The notes under the pieces were generated by a model, which had not been told where the DNA came from, made no database searches, and saw only the letters and a list, made by a program, of their open reading frames with translations. Shown here piece by piece: positions 30,677 through 39,723 of a DNA stretch of 64,000 bases; the stretch's first letter is position 1, and each line of letters opens with the position of its first letter. The stretch comes from Helicobacter pylori (GTDB lineage: Bacteria; Campylobacterota; Campylobacteria; Campylobacterales; Helicobacteraceae): positions 683,034 to 747,033 of the forward strand of contig NZ_CP071935.1 of NCBI RefSeq assembly GCF_030062585.1. Reading direction: 5' to 3'. Both the position numbers and the translations under genes were made by a program.

Positions 30677-32728
30677 ATGAAAGCAACAGAAAGCACCATT
30701 AACGACTTTTTTGCCCTAACAGGCACGATCTTTTCTATCCCTGTATATCAGAGGAACTACACTTGGGAAGAAGAAAATTGTGAAAAATTGCTGCAAGATA
30801 TTGTCAGTATTTCTCAAAATAAGAAAACGCATTTCATGGGTTCTATCACTTATATTTTGCATCGGATTGATGATGAAAAGAGCTTAAGACAACTGCAAGA
30901 ATTTGTTATCATTGACGGGCAGCAAAGGGTTACCACTCTCATGCTTTTGCTTAAAGCCATAGAAACAAAGATACCAAATGAAGGGATAAAAAAAGAGATT
31001 GGTAATCTACTCAATCTTTCGGGACAAAGGCTGCGTCTCAAACCCATTAAAAGCGACAAAGAAGCCTTTGATTTAGTCATGCAAAATCGATCGCATGAAA
31101 TACAAGGCGTATCACACATTAGGAATAATTATAAATTTTTCACCAAAGAGCTTGACGATTATATCAGCAAAGGGTATCGCATAGAAGAGATTTATGGGGC
31201 GTTTTTGTGGCTTAAAATCGTAGCCATAGGCTTAAAGTTGGGCGAAGACGATCCGCAAGTGGTGTTTGAAAGCATCAACGCTACAGGCGTGCAATTAAAA
31301 GGGCTAGATCTTATCCGCAACTATCTGATGATGGGAGAAAATTCCAAAAACCAGAAACATCTCTATGATACTTATTGGGTTCCTTTAGAGGAATGGCTTG
31401 GCGAAAGGGATTTGAATGATTTCATCAAAACCTATTTGAGAATCTATTTTGAAGATAAATTAAAAAAAGAAGAGCGTGAAGTGTATTACGCGCTAAAAGC
31501 CCACCACAGAGACAATTTCTCTGATGATATACAAGGTCTTATGAGCGATATGCGTGAGTATGGCAGAATCTATCAAATCTTTTTAGACAGGGATCATTAT
31601 TTTTTAGATCGTGGAGACCCGCAGCAGTTAGCGAATTTACGCCTGCGTATTAAGGATCTTGTGAAAATCAAATTTGGCGTGGCAAAGCCCTTTATTTTGC
31701 GTTGTGCCAGAGACTTTGAAGAAGGCAAGTTAGATTATGAAAATTTCTGCGAAATTTTGCAAATCCTTATCAGCTACTTCGTGCGCCGGAGCGTGTGCGG
31801 GGATCCTGCCCCTGCACTTGCTGAACTTCTTTATTCTTTATACAGACAGCTAGGGGAAGATGTTTCAGCCGATGCGTTGAAGCGGTATTTGGGCAAGAGC
31901 GTTGGACGAACGGCGTTCCCCAATGACGATAAAATTAAAGCGGCGTTTCTTGTGCGTAACGCTTATGCAGCGAATCAAGTGTGCAAATTCATTTTGCTTG
32001 AGATAGAAAAATTGAGTAACGCCGAACCGCCAAGAGAAGAAAATCTGGAAGTGGAGCATTTCTACCCCAAAACCCCCACCCAAGAATGGCGCGATAGGGT
32101 GGGGGACTATTTCACTTTTGAGCAAGACTACCTCAATAATTTTGGGAATCTAACCTTATCAGGGCAAAATCAAAGGCTTGGCAACAAATCTTACGAGGCA
32201 AAAATAGCGCTTATGGAAGAATACGGCTCCTTGCATTTAAACGACTATTTTATCAATAACACCCATTCTTGGGGGATAGAGGAAGTGAAGGCTAGGAGCG
32301 GATATTTAGCGGATCAATTCTGTCAAGTAGGATTGTTTAAAGATTTGCCTAAAGAATACCGCGCAAGAGAGCTTCACAAAACCCTTGATGATGACTTAAC
32401 TAACCATAATCTTCAAAGCGTCAAGCTCCCCAATGATCAAAGGCGCATGGCAAGAAACGCTAAGGAATTGGCTAGCGTTGTCATAGACTACTTGCTAGAA
32501 AATGCCAGAGAAGCCTTTGAAAGCTATACAGACGATGAGTCTCAAAGATATATTTGTTGGGATAAAGCAAAAGCGCAATTAAGGGATAGAGATGGCACTT
32601 TGGTTGTGCCTTTTGAAAAATACGGATTTTACTTTGTAAGCAATGCGAGTTATCAAACTACGGGCAGTAATCTTAAAGATCTTATCTTAGGCTGCAATCT
32701 CAATCCCAGAGACTTTGTTGTGGAATGA
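30677..32728 (+). CDS. DUF262/DUF1524 protein, GmrSD-like putative type IV restriction enzyme
   Basis: 683 residues. N-terminal DUF262 (ParB/sulfiredoxin-like nucleotidase) with VYQRNYTW at 23-30 and IIDGQQRVTTL at 78-88; a helical middle; then DUF1524, an HNH-like nuclease, with HFYP at 461-464 (VEHFYP, the family's HxxP) and GNLTLS at 490-495; plus a ~120-residue C-terminal extension of unknown fold. GmrSD and related fused proteins restrict DNA carrying modified cytosines. Start ATG 30677 with AAAGGA at 30665-30670. It stands alone, without a methyltransferase, as expected for a type IV enzyme. Function is inferred from domain order only. Confidence 0.85.
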   Translation: MKATESTINDFFALTGTIFSIPVYQRNYTWEEENCEKLLQDIVSISQNKKTHFMGSITYILHRIDDEKSLRQLQEFVIIDGQQRVTTLMLLLKAIETKIPNEGIKKEIGNLLNLSGQRLRLKPIKSDKEAFDLVMQNRSHEIQGVSHIRNNYKFFTKELDDYISKGYRIEEIYGAFLWLKIVAIGLKLGEDDPQVVFESINATGVQLKGLDLIRNYLMMGENSKNQKHLYDTYWVPLEEWLGERDLNDFIKTYLRIYFEDKLKKEEREVYYALKAHHRDNFSDDIQGLMSDMREYGRIYQIFLDRDHYFLDRGDPQQLANLRLRIKDLVKIKFGVAKPFILRCARDFEEGKLDYENFCEILQILISYFVRRSVCGDPAPALAELLYSLYRQLGEDVSADALKRYLGKSVGRTAFPNDDKIKAAFLVRNAYAANQVCKFILLEIEKLSNAEPPREENLEVEHFYPKTPTQEWRDRVGDYFTFEQDYLNNFGNLTLSGQNQRLGNKSYEAKIALMEEYGSLHLNDYFINNTHSWGIEEVKARSGYLADQFCQVGLFKDLPKEYRARELHKTLDDDLTNHNLQSVKLPNDQRRMARNAKELASVVIDYLLENAREAFESYTDDESQRYICWDKAKAQLRDRDGTLVVPFEKYGFYFVSNASYQTTGSNLKDLILGCNLNPRDFVVE

Positions 32729-32733
32729 ACAAG

Positions 32734-32750
32734 CCCCCAAAAAATGGGGG
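32734..32750. terminator. hairpin between convergent genes
   Basis: CCCCC ... GGGGG stem with a seven-base A-rich loop, then TTAAAAAGCCC. Placed in the 44-base spacer between the DUF262 gene and mdaB; the stem is symmetrical and could serve both strands. Confidence 0.45.
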
Positions 32751-32772
32751 TTAAAAAGCCCTTATTTTAAAA

Positions 32773-33357
32773 TCACTTACCAAAAGCTTGGTGCAAATGC
32801 GTGGTTAGGGAGTTAAGATACTGCTCCACTTGGGGGTTTTTCATCACATCGTTGCAAATAAAAGTGGGCAACGCTGAAAGCCCTAAAAACTGGAACGCCT
32901 TATGCAAATGCAAATACACAACATCCACACCCACCCCTTCAAAAAATTCATTAGGATCGTTAAAGGCTTCAATGGGAGCGTTCCAAGTCAAGCTCAACAT
33001 GTATTTTTTACCATGCATCAAGCCCCCTTTCCCGTAGTTTTTAGTGGGGTTTTGCGAACTTCTGCCATCGCTAGCATAAAGCTTCCCATGCCCTGAAGTG
33101 AAGACTTCATCAATGTATTTTTTCACAATCCAAGGCTCGCCCATCCACCAGCCAGGCATTTGCCAAATCGTCGCATCAGCGCTAAAGACTTTCTCCACTT
33201 CTTGAGCATGTTCATAGCCTTCATCCACGATTGTTGTATCCACTTCTAGCCTTAAAGACTCTAGAGTCTTTTTTGCATGTTGGGTCAAAGTTTCATTGAG
33301 TTTCCCCCCAGAGCTCCCGAACGCTTTGGCCCCATTAATGATGAGTACTTTTTTCAT
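32773..33357 (-). CDS. mdaB: NADPH:quinone reductase MdaB
   Basis: 194 residues, flavodoxin-like fold. Two-electron reduction of quinones by NADPH, protecting against oxidative stress; in H. pylori MdaB keeps menaquinone reduced and aids colonisation. Motifs: LIINGAKAFGSSGGKLNE near the N-terminus (FMN/FAD binding) and the PGWWMGEPWIVKKYIDEV segment characteristic of the MdaB/KefF family. Its ATG at 33357 follows AAAAGGA. Divergent from the hyd operon across 159 bases. Confidence 0.93.
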   Translation of the reverse strand: MKKVLIINGAKAFGSSGGKLNETLTQHAKKTLESLRLEVDTTIVDEGYEHAQEVEKVFSADATIWQMPGWWMGEPWIVKKYIDEVFTSGHGKLYASDGRSSQNPTKNYGKGGLMHGKKYMLSLTWNAPIEAFNDPNEFFEGVGVDVVYLHLHKAFQFLGLSALPTFICNDVMKNPQVEQYLNSLTTHLHQAFGK

Positions 33358-33479
33358 TTTGTTCCTTTTTTAATAAAATAGAGGGGAATTCTATCCAAAT
33401 GAAACTTAATATTAAAGAAATTCCCTCAATCTAAATAAAAACTAAAAAACAATCAATTGTAGCTGTATTATTTTTATTA

Positions 33480-33488
33480 TGTTAAGAT
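33480..33488 (+). promoter_or_regulatory. extended -10 promoter element of the hydABCDE operon
   Basis: TGTTAAGAT (extended -10) 28 bases before the hydA ATG, followed by AAGGAG at 33506-33511. Just upstream (33467-33480) is a TATTA-rich stretch that could bind Fur or NikR, which are known to act at hydrogenase genes in this species; no clear palindrome was seen. Confidence 0.5.
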
Positions 33489-33516
33489 AATGAAAATTTC
33501 TAATTAAGGAGTGGCG

Positions 33517-34671
33517 ATGTTCTACGATGAAAAAAAGACCTATCAAAGGATTGAAGAACGCCTTGAGATAGTCAGCTCGTTTAACGCTCATAACGAGCAT
33601 AAAAACTTGCAAGACGAGTTTAAGGGTGCGGGCATTTCTAGGCGCGATTTGTTGAAGTGGGCGGGCATGATGAGCGCGACTCTAGCTTTACCGGCTAGCT
33701 TTGCTCCCTTGACTTTGAAAGCGGTGGAAGTGGCTAACAGATTGCCCGTGATTTGGTTGCACATGGCAGAATGCACCGGCTGTAGCGAGAGCTTGTTAAG
33801 GAGCGCAGACCCCACCATTGATAGCATTATCTTTGATTACATCAACCTAGAATACCATGAGACCATCATGGTAGCGAGCGGTTTTCAAGCTGAAAAAAGC
33901 TTGCATGACGCCATAGAAAAGCATAAAAACAATTACATTTTAATGGTAGAAGGCGGTATCCCCCAAGGCACAGAATACTTTCTCACTCAAGGCCCAAACG
34001 CTGAAACGGGGGCTGAAGAATGTAGGAAAGCCGCTCAATATGCAGCCGCTATTTTTGCCATAGGTACATGCTCAAGTTTTGGGGGCGTGCAAGCGGCTTA
34101 TCCTAACCCCTCTAACGCGCAACCCTTACACAAAATCATTGATAAACCCGTGATCAATGTTCCCGGTTGCCCGCCTAGTGAAAAAAATATCGTGGGTAAT
34201 GTGCTTTATTACTTGATGTTTGGGGCTCTCCCTAAATTGGATGCGTATAACCGCCCCTCTTGGGCTTATGGGAATAGGATTCATGATTTGTGCGAAAGGA
34301 GAGGGCATTTTGATGCGGGCGAGTTTGTGGAGCATTTTGGCGATGAAAACGCTAAAAGGGGCTTTTGTTTGTATAAAATGGGCTGTAAAGGGCCTTACAC
34401 TTTCAACAATTGCTCCAAACTCCGCTTCAATTCACACACCTCTTGGCCCATAGGTGCAGGGCATGGGTGCATAGGGTGTTCTGAGCCTAATTTTTGGGAT
34501 ACGATGAGTCCTTTTGAAGAGCCTTTGGCGAATCGCTCCATTAAAACCGCCTTTGATGGCTTAGGGGCTGATAAAGTGGCCGATAAAGTCGGCACGACTT
34601 TGCTGAGTGCAACCGCTATTGGCATTGTCGCGCATGCGCTCCTTTCTAAAGCGATCAAAAACAAAGAGTAA
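33517..34671 (+). CDS. hydA: [NiFe] uptake hydrogenase small subunit
   Basis: 384 residues from ATG 33517; a GTG at 33511 is in frame but lies in the ribosome site. Small Fe-S subunit of the periplasmic-facing uptake hydrogenase that lets H. pylori use gut H2. A twin-arginine export signal SRRDLLKWAG (residues 41-50) and hydrophobic stretch precede cluster-binding cysteines beginning at ECTGCSES; later Cys in GTCSSFGG, VPGCPPSE, RGFCLYKMGCKGP and GCIGCSEP ligate three clusters. A C-terminal hydrophobic helix (TTLLSATAIGIVAHALL) anchors it to the membrane. Confidence 0.95.
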   Translation: MFYDEKKTYQRIEERLEIVSSFNAHNEHKNLQDEFKGAGISRRDLLKWAGMMSATLALPASFAPLTLKAVEVANRLPVIWLHMAECTGCSESLLRSADPTIDSIIFDYINLEYHETIMVASGFQAEKSLHDAIEKHKNNYILMVEGGIPQGTEYFLTQGPNAETGAEECRKAAQYAAAIFAIGTCSSFGGVQAAYPNPSNAQPLHKIIDKPVINVPGCPPSEKNIVGNVLYYLMFGALPKLDAYNRPSWAYGNRIHDLCERRGHFDAGEFVEHFGDENAKRGFCLYKMGCKGPYTFNNCSKLRFNSHTSWPIGAGHGCIGCSEPNFWDTMSPFEEPLANRSIKTAFDGLGADKVADKVGTTLLSATAIGIVAHALLSKAIKNKE

Positions 34672-34680
34672 GGGATTAAC

Positions 34681-36417
34681 ATGTCAAAAAAAATCGTAGT
34701 CGATCCTATCACTAGGATTGAGGGGCATTTAAGGATTGAGGTGATTGTAGATGATGATAATGTGATCACCGATGCGTTTTCTTCTTCTACGCTTTTTAGG
34801 GGGCTAGAGACCATTATTAAAGGCAGAGATCCACGAGATGCAGGCTTCATCGCTCAAAGGATTTGTGGGGTATGCACTTATTCGCATTATAAGGCTGGTA
34901 TCACTGCGGTAGAAAACGCTCTAGGCATCACCCCCCCATTAAACGCGCAATTGGTGCGATCTTTGATGAACATGGCGTTGCTTTTTCATGACCATGTGGT
35001 GCATTTTTATACTTTGCATGGGCTTGATTGGTGCGATATTATGAGCGCTTTAAAAGCCGATCCCATTCAAGCGGCAAAACTCTCTTTCAAATACAGCCCT
35101 TATCCCATTAATACCGGTGCGGGCGAATTAAAAGCGGTTCAAAAACGCTTGAATGATTTCGCTAAAGGCGGATCTTTAGGGCCTTTTAGTAATGGCTATT
35201 ATGGGCATAAAACCTATCGTTTAAGCCCAGAGCAAAATTTAATCGTCTTAAGCCACTACCTTAAGCTTTTAGAAATCCAAAGGGAAGCGGCGAAAATGAC
35301 CGCTATTTTTGGGGCCAAACAGCCTCACCCACAAAGCCTAACGGTGGGGGGTGTTACGAGTGTTATGGATATATTGGATCCGACGAGATTGGCGGAGTGG
35401 AAGAGCAAGTTTGAAGTGGTGGCCAATTTTATCAACCATGCTTACTACCCTGATTTGGTGATGGCAGGCGAAATGTTCGCTAACGAGCAATCCGTTATTA
35501 AAGGCTGCGGCTTAAGGAATTTTATCGCTTATGAAGAAGTGTTGCTCGGGAAGGATAAATACCTTTTGAGTAGTGGGGTGGTGCTTGATGGGGATATTTC
35601 TAAATTACACCCCATTGATGAAAGTTTGATTAAAGAAGAGGTTACGCATTCTTGGTATCAATATGAAGACACTAAAGAAGTGCAACTCCACCCTTATGAC
35701 GGGCAAACGAACCCGCATTATACCGGTTTAAAAGACGGCGAGAGCGTGGGGATTGAAAATAAAATCATCCCTGCTAAAGTGCTTGACACTAAAAATAAAT
35801 ATTCTTGGATAAAATCGCCCAGATACGATAGTAAGCCCATGGAAGTAGGCCCTTTAAGTTCCGTAGTGGTAGGGTTAGCGGCGAAAAACCCTTATGTTAC
35901 TGAAGTGGCTACGAAGTTTTTAAAAGACACTAAACTGCCTTTAGAGGCGTTGTTTTCAACGCTTGGGCGCACAGCTGCAAGGTGTATTGAAGCTAAAACG
36001 ATTGCTGATAATGGCCTTTTGGCGTTTGATGCACTAGTGGAAAATCTAAAGAGCGATCAAAGCACTTGCGCTCCTTATCACATTGATAAAAATCAAGAAT
36101 ATAAAGGGCGCTACATTGGTCAAGTGCCAAGGGGCATGCTAAGCCATTGGGTGCGTATTAAAAACGGCGTGGTGGAAAATTATCAAGCGGTAGTGCCTTC
36201 CACTTGGAATGCGGGGCCTAGGGATTCCAAAAACCAAAGAGGGGCTTATGAAATGAGCTTGATTGGCACTAAAATCGCTGATTTAACCCAGCCTTTAGAA
36301 ATCATTAGGACTATCCATTCTTTTGACCCATGCATCGCATGCTCAGTGCATGTGATGGATTTTAAAGGGCAGTCTTTGAACGAGTTTAAAGTAGAGCCTA
36401 ATTTCGCTAAATTCTAA
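34681..36417 (+). CDS. hydB: [NiFe] uptake hydrogenase large subunit
   Basis: 578 residues. Catalytic subunit with the two nickel-binding motifs: RICGVC (residues 60-65) and DPCIACSVH (549-557). The 21 residues after His557 form the C-terminal peptide removed by the maturation protease after nickel insertion. Exported with HydA, which carries the Tat signal. Nine bases separate it from hydA. A C7 run near 34931 is the only slippage-prone tract. Activity depends on the Hyp maturation system and nickel supply. Confidence 0.96.
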   Translation: MSKKIVVDPITRIEGHLRIEVIVDDDNVITDAFSSSTLFRGLETIIKGRDPRDAGFIAQRICGVCTYSHYKAGITAVENALGITPPLNAQLVRSLMNMALLFHDHVVHFYTLHGLDWCDIMSALKADPIQAAKLSFKYSPYPINTGAGELKAVQKRLNDFAKGGSLGPFSNGYYGHKTYRLSPEQNLIVLSHYLKLLEIQREAAKMTAIFGAKQPHPQSLTVGGVTSVMDILDPTRLAEWKSKFEVVANFINHAYYPDLVMAGEMFANEQSVIKGCGLRNFIAYEEVLLGKDKYLLSSGVVLDGDISKLHPIDESLIKEEVTHSWYQYEDTKEVQLHPYDGQTNPHYTGLKDGESVGIENKIIPAKVLDTKNKYSWIKSPRYDSKPMEVGPLSSVVVGLAAKNPYVTEVATKFLKDTKLPLEALFSTLGRTAARCIEAKTIADNGLLAFDALVENLKSDQSTCAPYHIDKNQEYKGRYIGQVPRGMLSHWVRIKNGVVENYQAVVPSTWNAGPRDSKNQRGAYEMSLIGTKIADLTQPLEIIRTIHSFDPCIACSVHVMDFKGQSLNEFKVEPNFAKF

Positions 36418-36429
36418 AAAGGGTTACGC

Positions 36430-37104
36430 ATGGATAAAATGAATAAGGTCGTTTTACACAAAGAGTATTCAGGTTTTGTGCGCTTTTTCCATTGGGTTAG
36501 GGCTTTGAGTATTTTTACTTTAATCGCTACAGGGTTTTACATCGCTTACCCTTTTTTGCAGCCTAATTCCAGCTTTTATAAAGGGGTGTATCTTTTACAA
36601 GCTTATGTGCGCTCTTTTCATGTCATGTTTGGGTTTTTACTCATTAGCGCATTAATCTTTAGAACCTATCTTTTTTTCACTAAAGAAAGCTTGATGGAAC
36701 GCAGGAGTTTTGGCCAACTTTTAAGCCCAAAAGCTTGGATTGATCAGATGAAAGCGTATTTTCTTATCAGCGGCAAACCCCACACTAAAGGATTGTATAA
36801 CCCTATCCAGCTCGTGGCTTATTTCACTTTAGTTGTTTTGATCGTATTGATGAGTTTGAGCGGGGTGGTGCTGTATTATAATGTCTATCATGCGGGGCTT
36901 GGGGCGTTTTTAGCAAGCGCTTTTAAGTGGTTTGAAGCGCTTTGTGGGGGGTTAGCGAACGTGCGTTTTATCCACCACTTAGCGACTTGGGGATTTATTT
37001 TGTTTGTCCCTGTGCATGTTTATATGGTGTTTTTCCATTCTATCAGGTATGAAAGTTCGGGGGCGGATTCTATGATTAATGGCTATGGTTACACCAAAGA
37101 ATGA
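36430..37104 (+). CDS. hydC: hydrogenase cytochrome b subunit
   Basis: 224 residues with four hydrophobic helices and several haem-ligand His (FFHWVRALS, YVRSFHVMFG, FIHHLATWG, VPVHVYMVFFHS). Takes electrons from HydA to the menaquinone pool. ATG 36430 preceded by AAAAGGG at 36416-36422. Its stop overlaps the hydD start (ATGA). Family: Ni/Fe-hydrogenase b-type cytochrome. Confidence 0.94.
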   Translation: MDKMNKVVLHKEYSGFVRFFHWVRALSIFTLIATGFYIAYPFLQPNSSFYKGVYLLQAYVRSFHVMFGFLLISALIFRTYLFFTKESLMERRSFGQLLSPKAWIDQMKAYFLISGKPHTKGLYNPIQLVAYFTLVVLIVLMSLSGVVLYYNVYHAGLGAFLASAFKWFEALCGGLANVRFIHHLATWGFILFVPVHVYMVFFHSIRYESSGADSMINGYGYTKE

Positions 37105-37637
37105 GTCAAAAAATCCTAATTCTAGGCATTGGAAATATCCTTTTTGGCGATGAAGGGATTGGGGTGCATCTAGCCCACTATCTTAAAAAGAATTTTTCTT
37201 TTTTCCCTAGCGTGGATATTGTGGATGGGGGGACTATGGCTCAGCAACTCATTCCTTTGATCACTTCGTATGAAAAGGTTTTGATTTTGGATTGCGTGAG
37301 CGCTAAAGGCGTTGAAATTGGATCAGTTTATGCCTTTGATTTTAAGGACGCTCCTAAAGAAATCACATGGGCTGGGAGCGCGCATGAAGTGGAAATGCTG
37401 CACACTTTAAGGCTCACGGAGTTTTTAGGGGATTTGCCTAAAACTTTTATCGTGGGGCTTGTGCCTTTTGTGATAGGGAGCGAGACCACTTTCAAGCTCT
37501 CAAGCGAAATGTTAAACGCTTTAGAAACAGCCTTAAAAGCCATAGAAACCCAACTCAACGCATGGGGGGTTAAAATGCAACGCACCGATCACATCGCCTT
37601 AGATTGTATCGCTGAACTCTCTTATAAGGGTTTTTGA
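37101..37637 (+). CDS. hydD: hydrogenase maturation protease
   Basis: 178 residues, HybD/HyaD family endopeptidase that trims the HydB C-terminus once nickel is bound. Conserved GIGNILFGDEGIGVHL near the N-terminus (Glu of the metal site) and VDGGTMAQQLIPLI, with the metal-binding His in AGSAHEVEML. Overlaps hydC by four bases; stop at 37635-37637 is one base from the hydE start. Confidence 0.94.
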   Translation: MSQKILILGIGNILFGDEGIGVHLAHYLKKNFSFFPSVDIVDGGTMAQQLIPLITSYEKVLILDCVSAKGVEIGSVYAFDFKDAPKEITWAGSAHEVEMLHTLRLTEFLGDLPKTFIVGLVPFVIGSETTFKLSSEMLNALETALKAIETQLNAWGVKMQRTDHIALDCIAELSYKGF

Positions 37638-37638
37638 A

Positions 37639-39177
37639 TTGGCGTTTGTCTTTCTTTTTAAATGCGTTAATGAAAAAACAAGCCTGAATTTTATGCCCCT
37701 TTTAGAGCAAATAGCGTTCCATTTGCAAGCGCGTTTTTATAGCGTTTATAAGGATAATACCACTTCTTTCTACCTTCAAGCGAACGCTGAGATCACTTTA
37801 GAATTCGCACAAAAATTAAGTGAGATCTTACCCTTTTCTTTAGATTTTAGCTTTTTGTCTTTAAAAGAAATCACAGAGCCTTTAGATGAAAATCTTTTCC
37901 AAACAACAAGCCTTTCAAAGCCCCTTTTTATGAACGCTAAAGAGCATCAAGATTTTTTAGACAAAAATTCATCTTTGTATGCCAATGCGTTAGGTTTTGT
38001 CAAAAACACCGCTTTTAAGGGAGATATAATCCATAGCCCTAAAGAGCTTATAGATTGCTTAACCCAATTAAAAGGCATGCTCAAAACACAGGATTTTATC
38101 CCTATTTTCACTTCTAGGGGGGTATTATCTTTTTCTTTAAAAAAGCCCTCTCCAAGCGTTATTTTTAGCGATCTTTCTAGCGTTTTGAGTTGCACTAAAT
38201 TGCCTTTAGAAGACGCTAAATATTTGGCTAGTTTGGAAAAACCCTCCATCAAAGCCCCATTAAAAAGCGTGTTTAAGGACACTTTTAAAAACGATGAAAT
38301 CATAGCCCAACTACCCTATGACCCCATATTGAATTTATTGTGCCATATTTTACAAGATGAGGGCATAGAATTTGTTTTTATGCATGAAAGCCGTTCTTGT
38401 GAAGCGCTGTTACATTATGAAGCGCTTTTTAAAACCCCTAAACGCTTGATCACACCCACTAAAAAATTCGTGCTAGAAAACAACCTTTCTACCCTTCCCT
38501 TTAAAGATGAATTAGAGTTTTTAAGCGCAACCCCCAATTCTATCGTTTTGTATTTTAGTTCCAAGCGCCCTACAAGGTTGTTATTGCATGCTAATGGTTC
38601 TTTAAAAACGCTTTTAAGCGTTAGTTTTGATTTCAATCAAATATTTAACATTCTCAAACAAGATGAAAAAGCCTCTAGAATGCTAAAAAACTACGCTACT
38701 AAATTCCCTGATTTTTACGCGCGCCTTTTAGAGCTTTCTAAATACAATCTAGGGGGCGCGAATTTATTGGATTTTTTTCGCATTTTAGGGTTTGTTTTGG
38801 GTTATAGCGAGGATTTTTGCACGCAGAGCGTTATTTCTTTGGCTAAAGAATGCTTACGCCCTAAAGGCCCTAGGATTGATTATAAAATCCTTAAAGACGA
38901 TTCTTTCAAAATGGCTTTAAATTTTTCAAAGATCATGCACAGCGCGATGAGTTTCAGGCTCGCAGGCGTGGAAAATGAAATTTTGAGTTTGGGGATTTTG
39001 GATTCTTTAGCGGAGTTTTTAGGGAATTTCATTTGGGATAACGCGCAAAATTTTAGCGTCCAAGAAGTAACGATCGCTGGGGATTTCTTTGGCGAAAAAG
39101 TGTTTTTGGATTTGTTTGTGCGGTATTTCCCTAAAACTCTAACCCTTAAAACGCATGAGTTTTTGGATTATGAATAA
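37639..39177 (+). CDS. hydE: hydrogenase accessory protein HydE
   Basis: 512 residues, TTG start at 37639 with AAGGG at 37626-37630. A protein found with the uptake hydrogenase of Helicobacter and Campylobacter relatives and reported as required for hydrogenase activity; its biochemical role is not established. C-terminal third contains text such as KECLRPKGPRIDYKI and GDFFGEKVFLDLF that resembles the carbamoyl-handling C-terminal region of HypF-like proteins, though I am unsure of this. No signal peptide. Last gene of the hyd operon. Confidence 0.82.
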   Translation: MAFVFLFKCVNEKTSLNFMPLLEQIAFHLQARFYSVYKDNTTSFYLQANAEITLEFAQKLSEILPFSLDFSFLSLKEITEPLDENLFQTTSLSKPLFMNAKEHQDFLDKNSSLYANALGFVKNTAFKGDIIHSPKELIDCLTQLKGMLKTQDFIPIFTSRGVLSFSLKKPSPSVIFSDLSSVLSCTKLPLEDAKYLASLEKPSIKAPLKSVFKDTFKNDEIIAQLPYDPILNLLCHILQDEGIEFVFMHESRSCEALLHYEALFKTPKRLITPTKKFVLENNLSTLPFKDELEFLSATPNSIVLYFSSKRPTRLLLHANGSLKTLLSVSFDFNQIFNILKQDEKASRMLKNYATKFPDFYARLLELSKYNLGGANLLDFFRILGFVLGYSEDFCTQSVISLAKECLRPKGPRIDYKILKDDSFKMALNFSKIMHSAMSFRLAGVENEILSLGILDSLAEFLGNFIWDNAQNFSVQEVTIAGDFFGEKVFLDLFVRYFPKTLTLKTHEFLDYE

Positions 39178-39181
39178 GGGC

Positions 39182-39595
39182 TTAAAAGCGGATGTGCATC
39201 ATCAACCCGCCGTCCATGTATTGGGTTTTTTTGCTTTTAGTCCTTTCAAAATAAGGCCCAAAAGACAAGGTCTTATTGAAGTCAATGATTGGCATGCTCA
39301 TGCCTTCTGAAATGCGATTTTTGGGGAGTTGTTTGTAAAACTTTTTATCGCTTTTTTTATGGCTTTTAAGCTTAGGGCTTTTTTCTAAATCTATGCCTTC
39401 TAAAGCACTATTTTTAGTGAAATCATAAAGCTTTTTGTCGTTTTTAGCCTCGGTTTTTAATCCATGGTTTTTATGGAGTTTGTAAAACTTTTTACTGCTT
39501 TTTTTGTCGTTTTTGGTTTCGGTTTCTAAATCCGCTGCGAACGTGCTACTATAAGCCACAAGCGATACAAGAAATAAATTTCTAACTATACGCAT
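39182..39595 (-). CDS. small lysine-rich secreted protein with internal repeats
   Basis: 137 residues. Signal peptide MRIVRNLFLVSLVAYSSTFA, then a highly basic region with irregular repeats of a NDKK..KKFYK / KNDKKLYDF / KSDKKFYKQLPKN unit, and a C-terminal stretch ending MHIRF (aromatic C-terminus as in outer membrane proteins). Start ATG at 39595 with AAGAGGAG upstream on the reverse strand. No family recognised (HP0636 by position). Probably periplasmic or surface exposed; it converges on hydE with four bases between. Confidence 0.7.
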   Translation of the reverse strand: MRIVRNLFLVSLVAYSSTFAADLETETKNDKKSSKKFYKLHKNHGLKTEAKNDKKLYDFTKNSALEGIDLEKSPKLKSHKKSDKKFYKQLPKNRISEGMSMPIIDFNKTLSFGPYFERTKSKKTQYMDGGLMMHIRF

Positions 39596-39723
39596 AAGAA
39601 TATCTCCTCTTAATATAGTTTTTTTCTATCACACCACCCTAGCATGTTAGAAATAACCATTAGAAAATATAAGCGTGTTTGAGCAAAAACACCAACACCA
39701 CCACGCTTTCTAAAGCCACTCAA

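Noticed and set aside
33467..33500. Fur or NikR operator at the hyd promoter
   Set aside because: TATTA-rich sequence exists but lacks a clear dyad; not sufficient to call.
39650..39720. Short hydrophobic reverse-strand frame (VALESVVVLVFLLKHAYIF)
   Set aside because: Only 19 codons with GTG start and no ribosome site; could be the remnant of a membrane protein C-terminus but cannot be supported.
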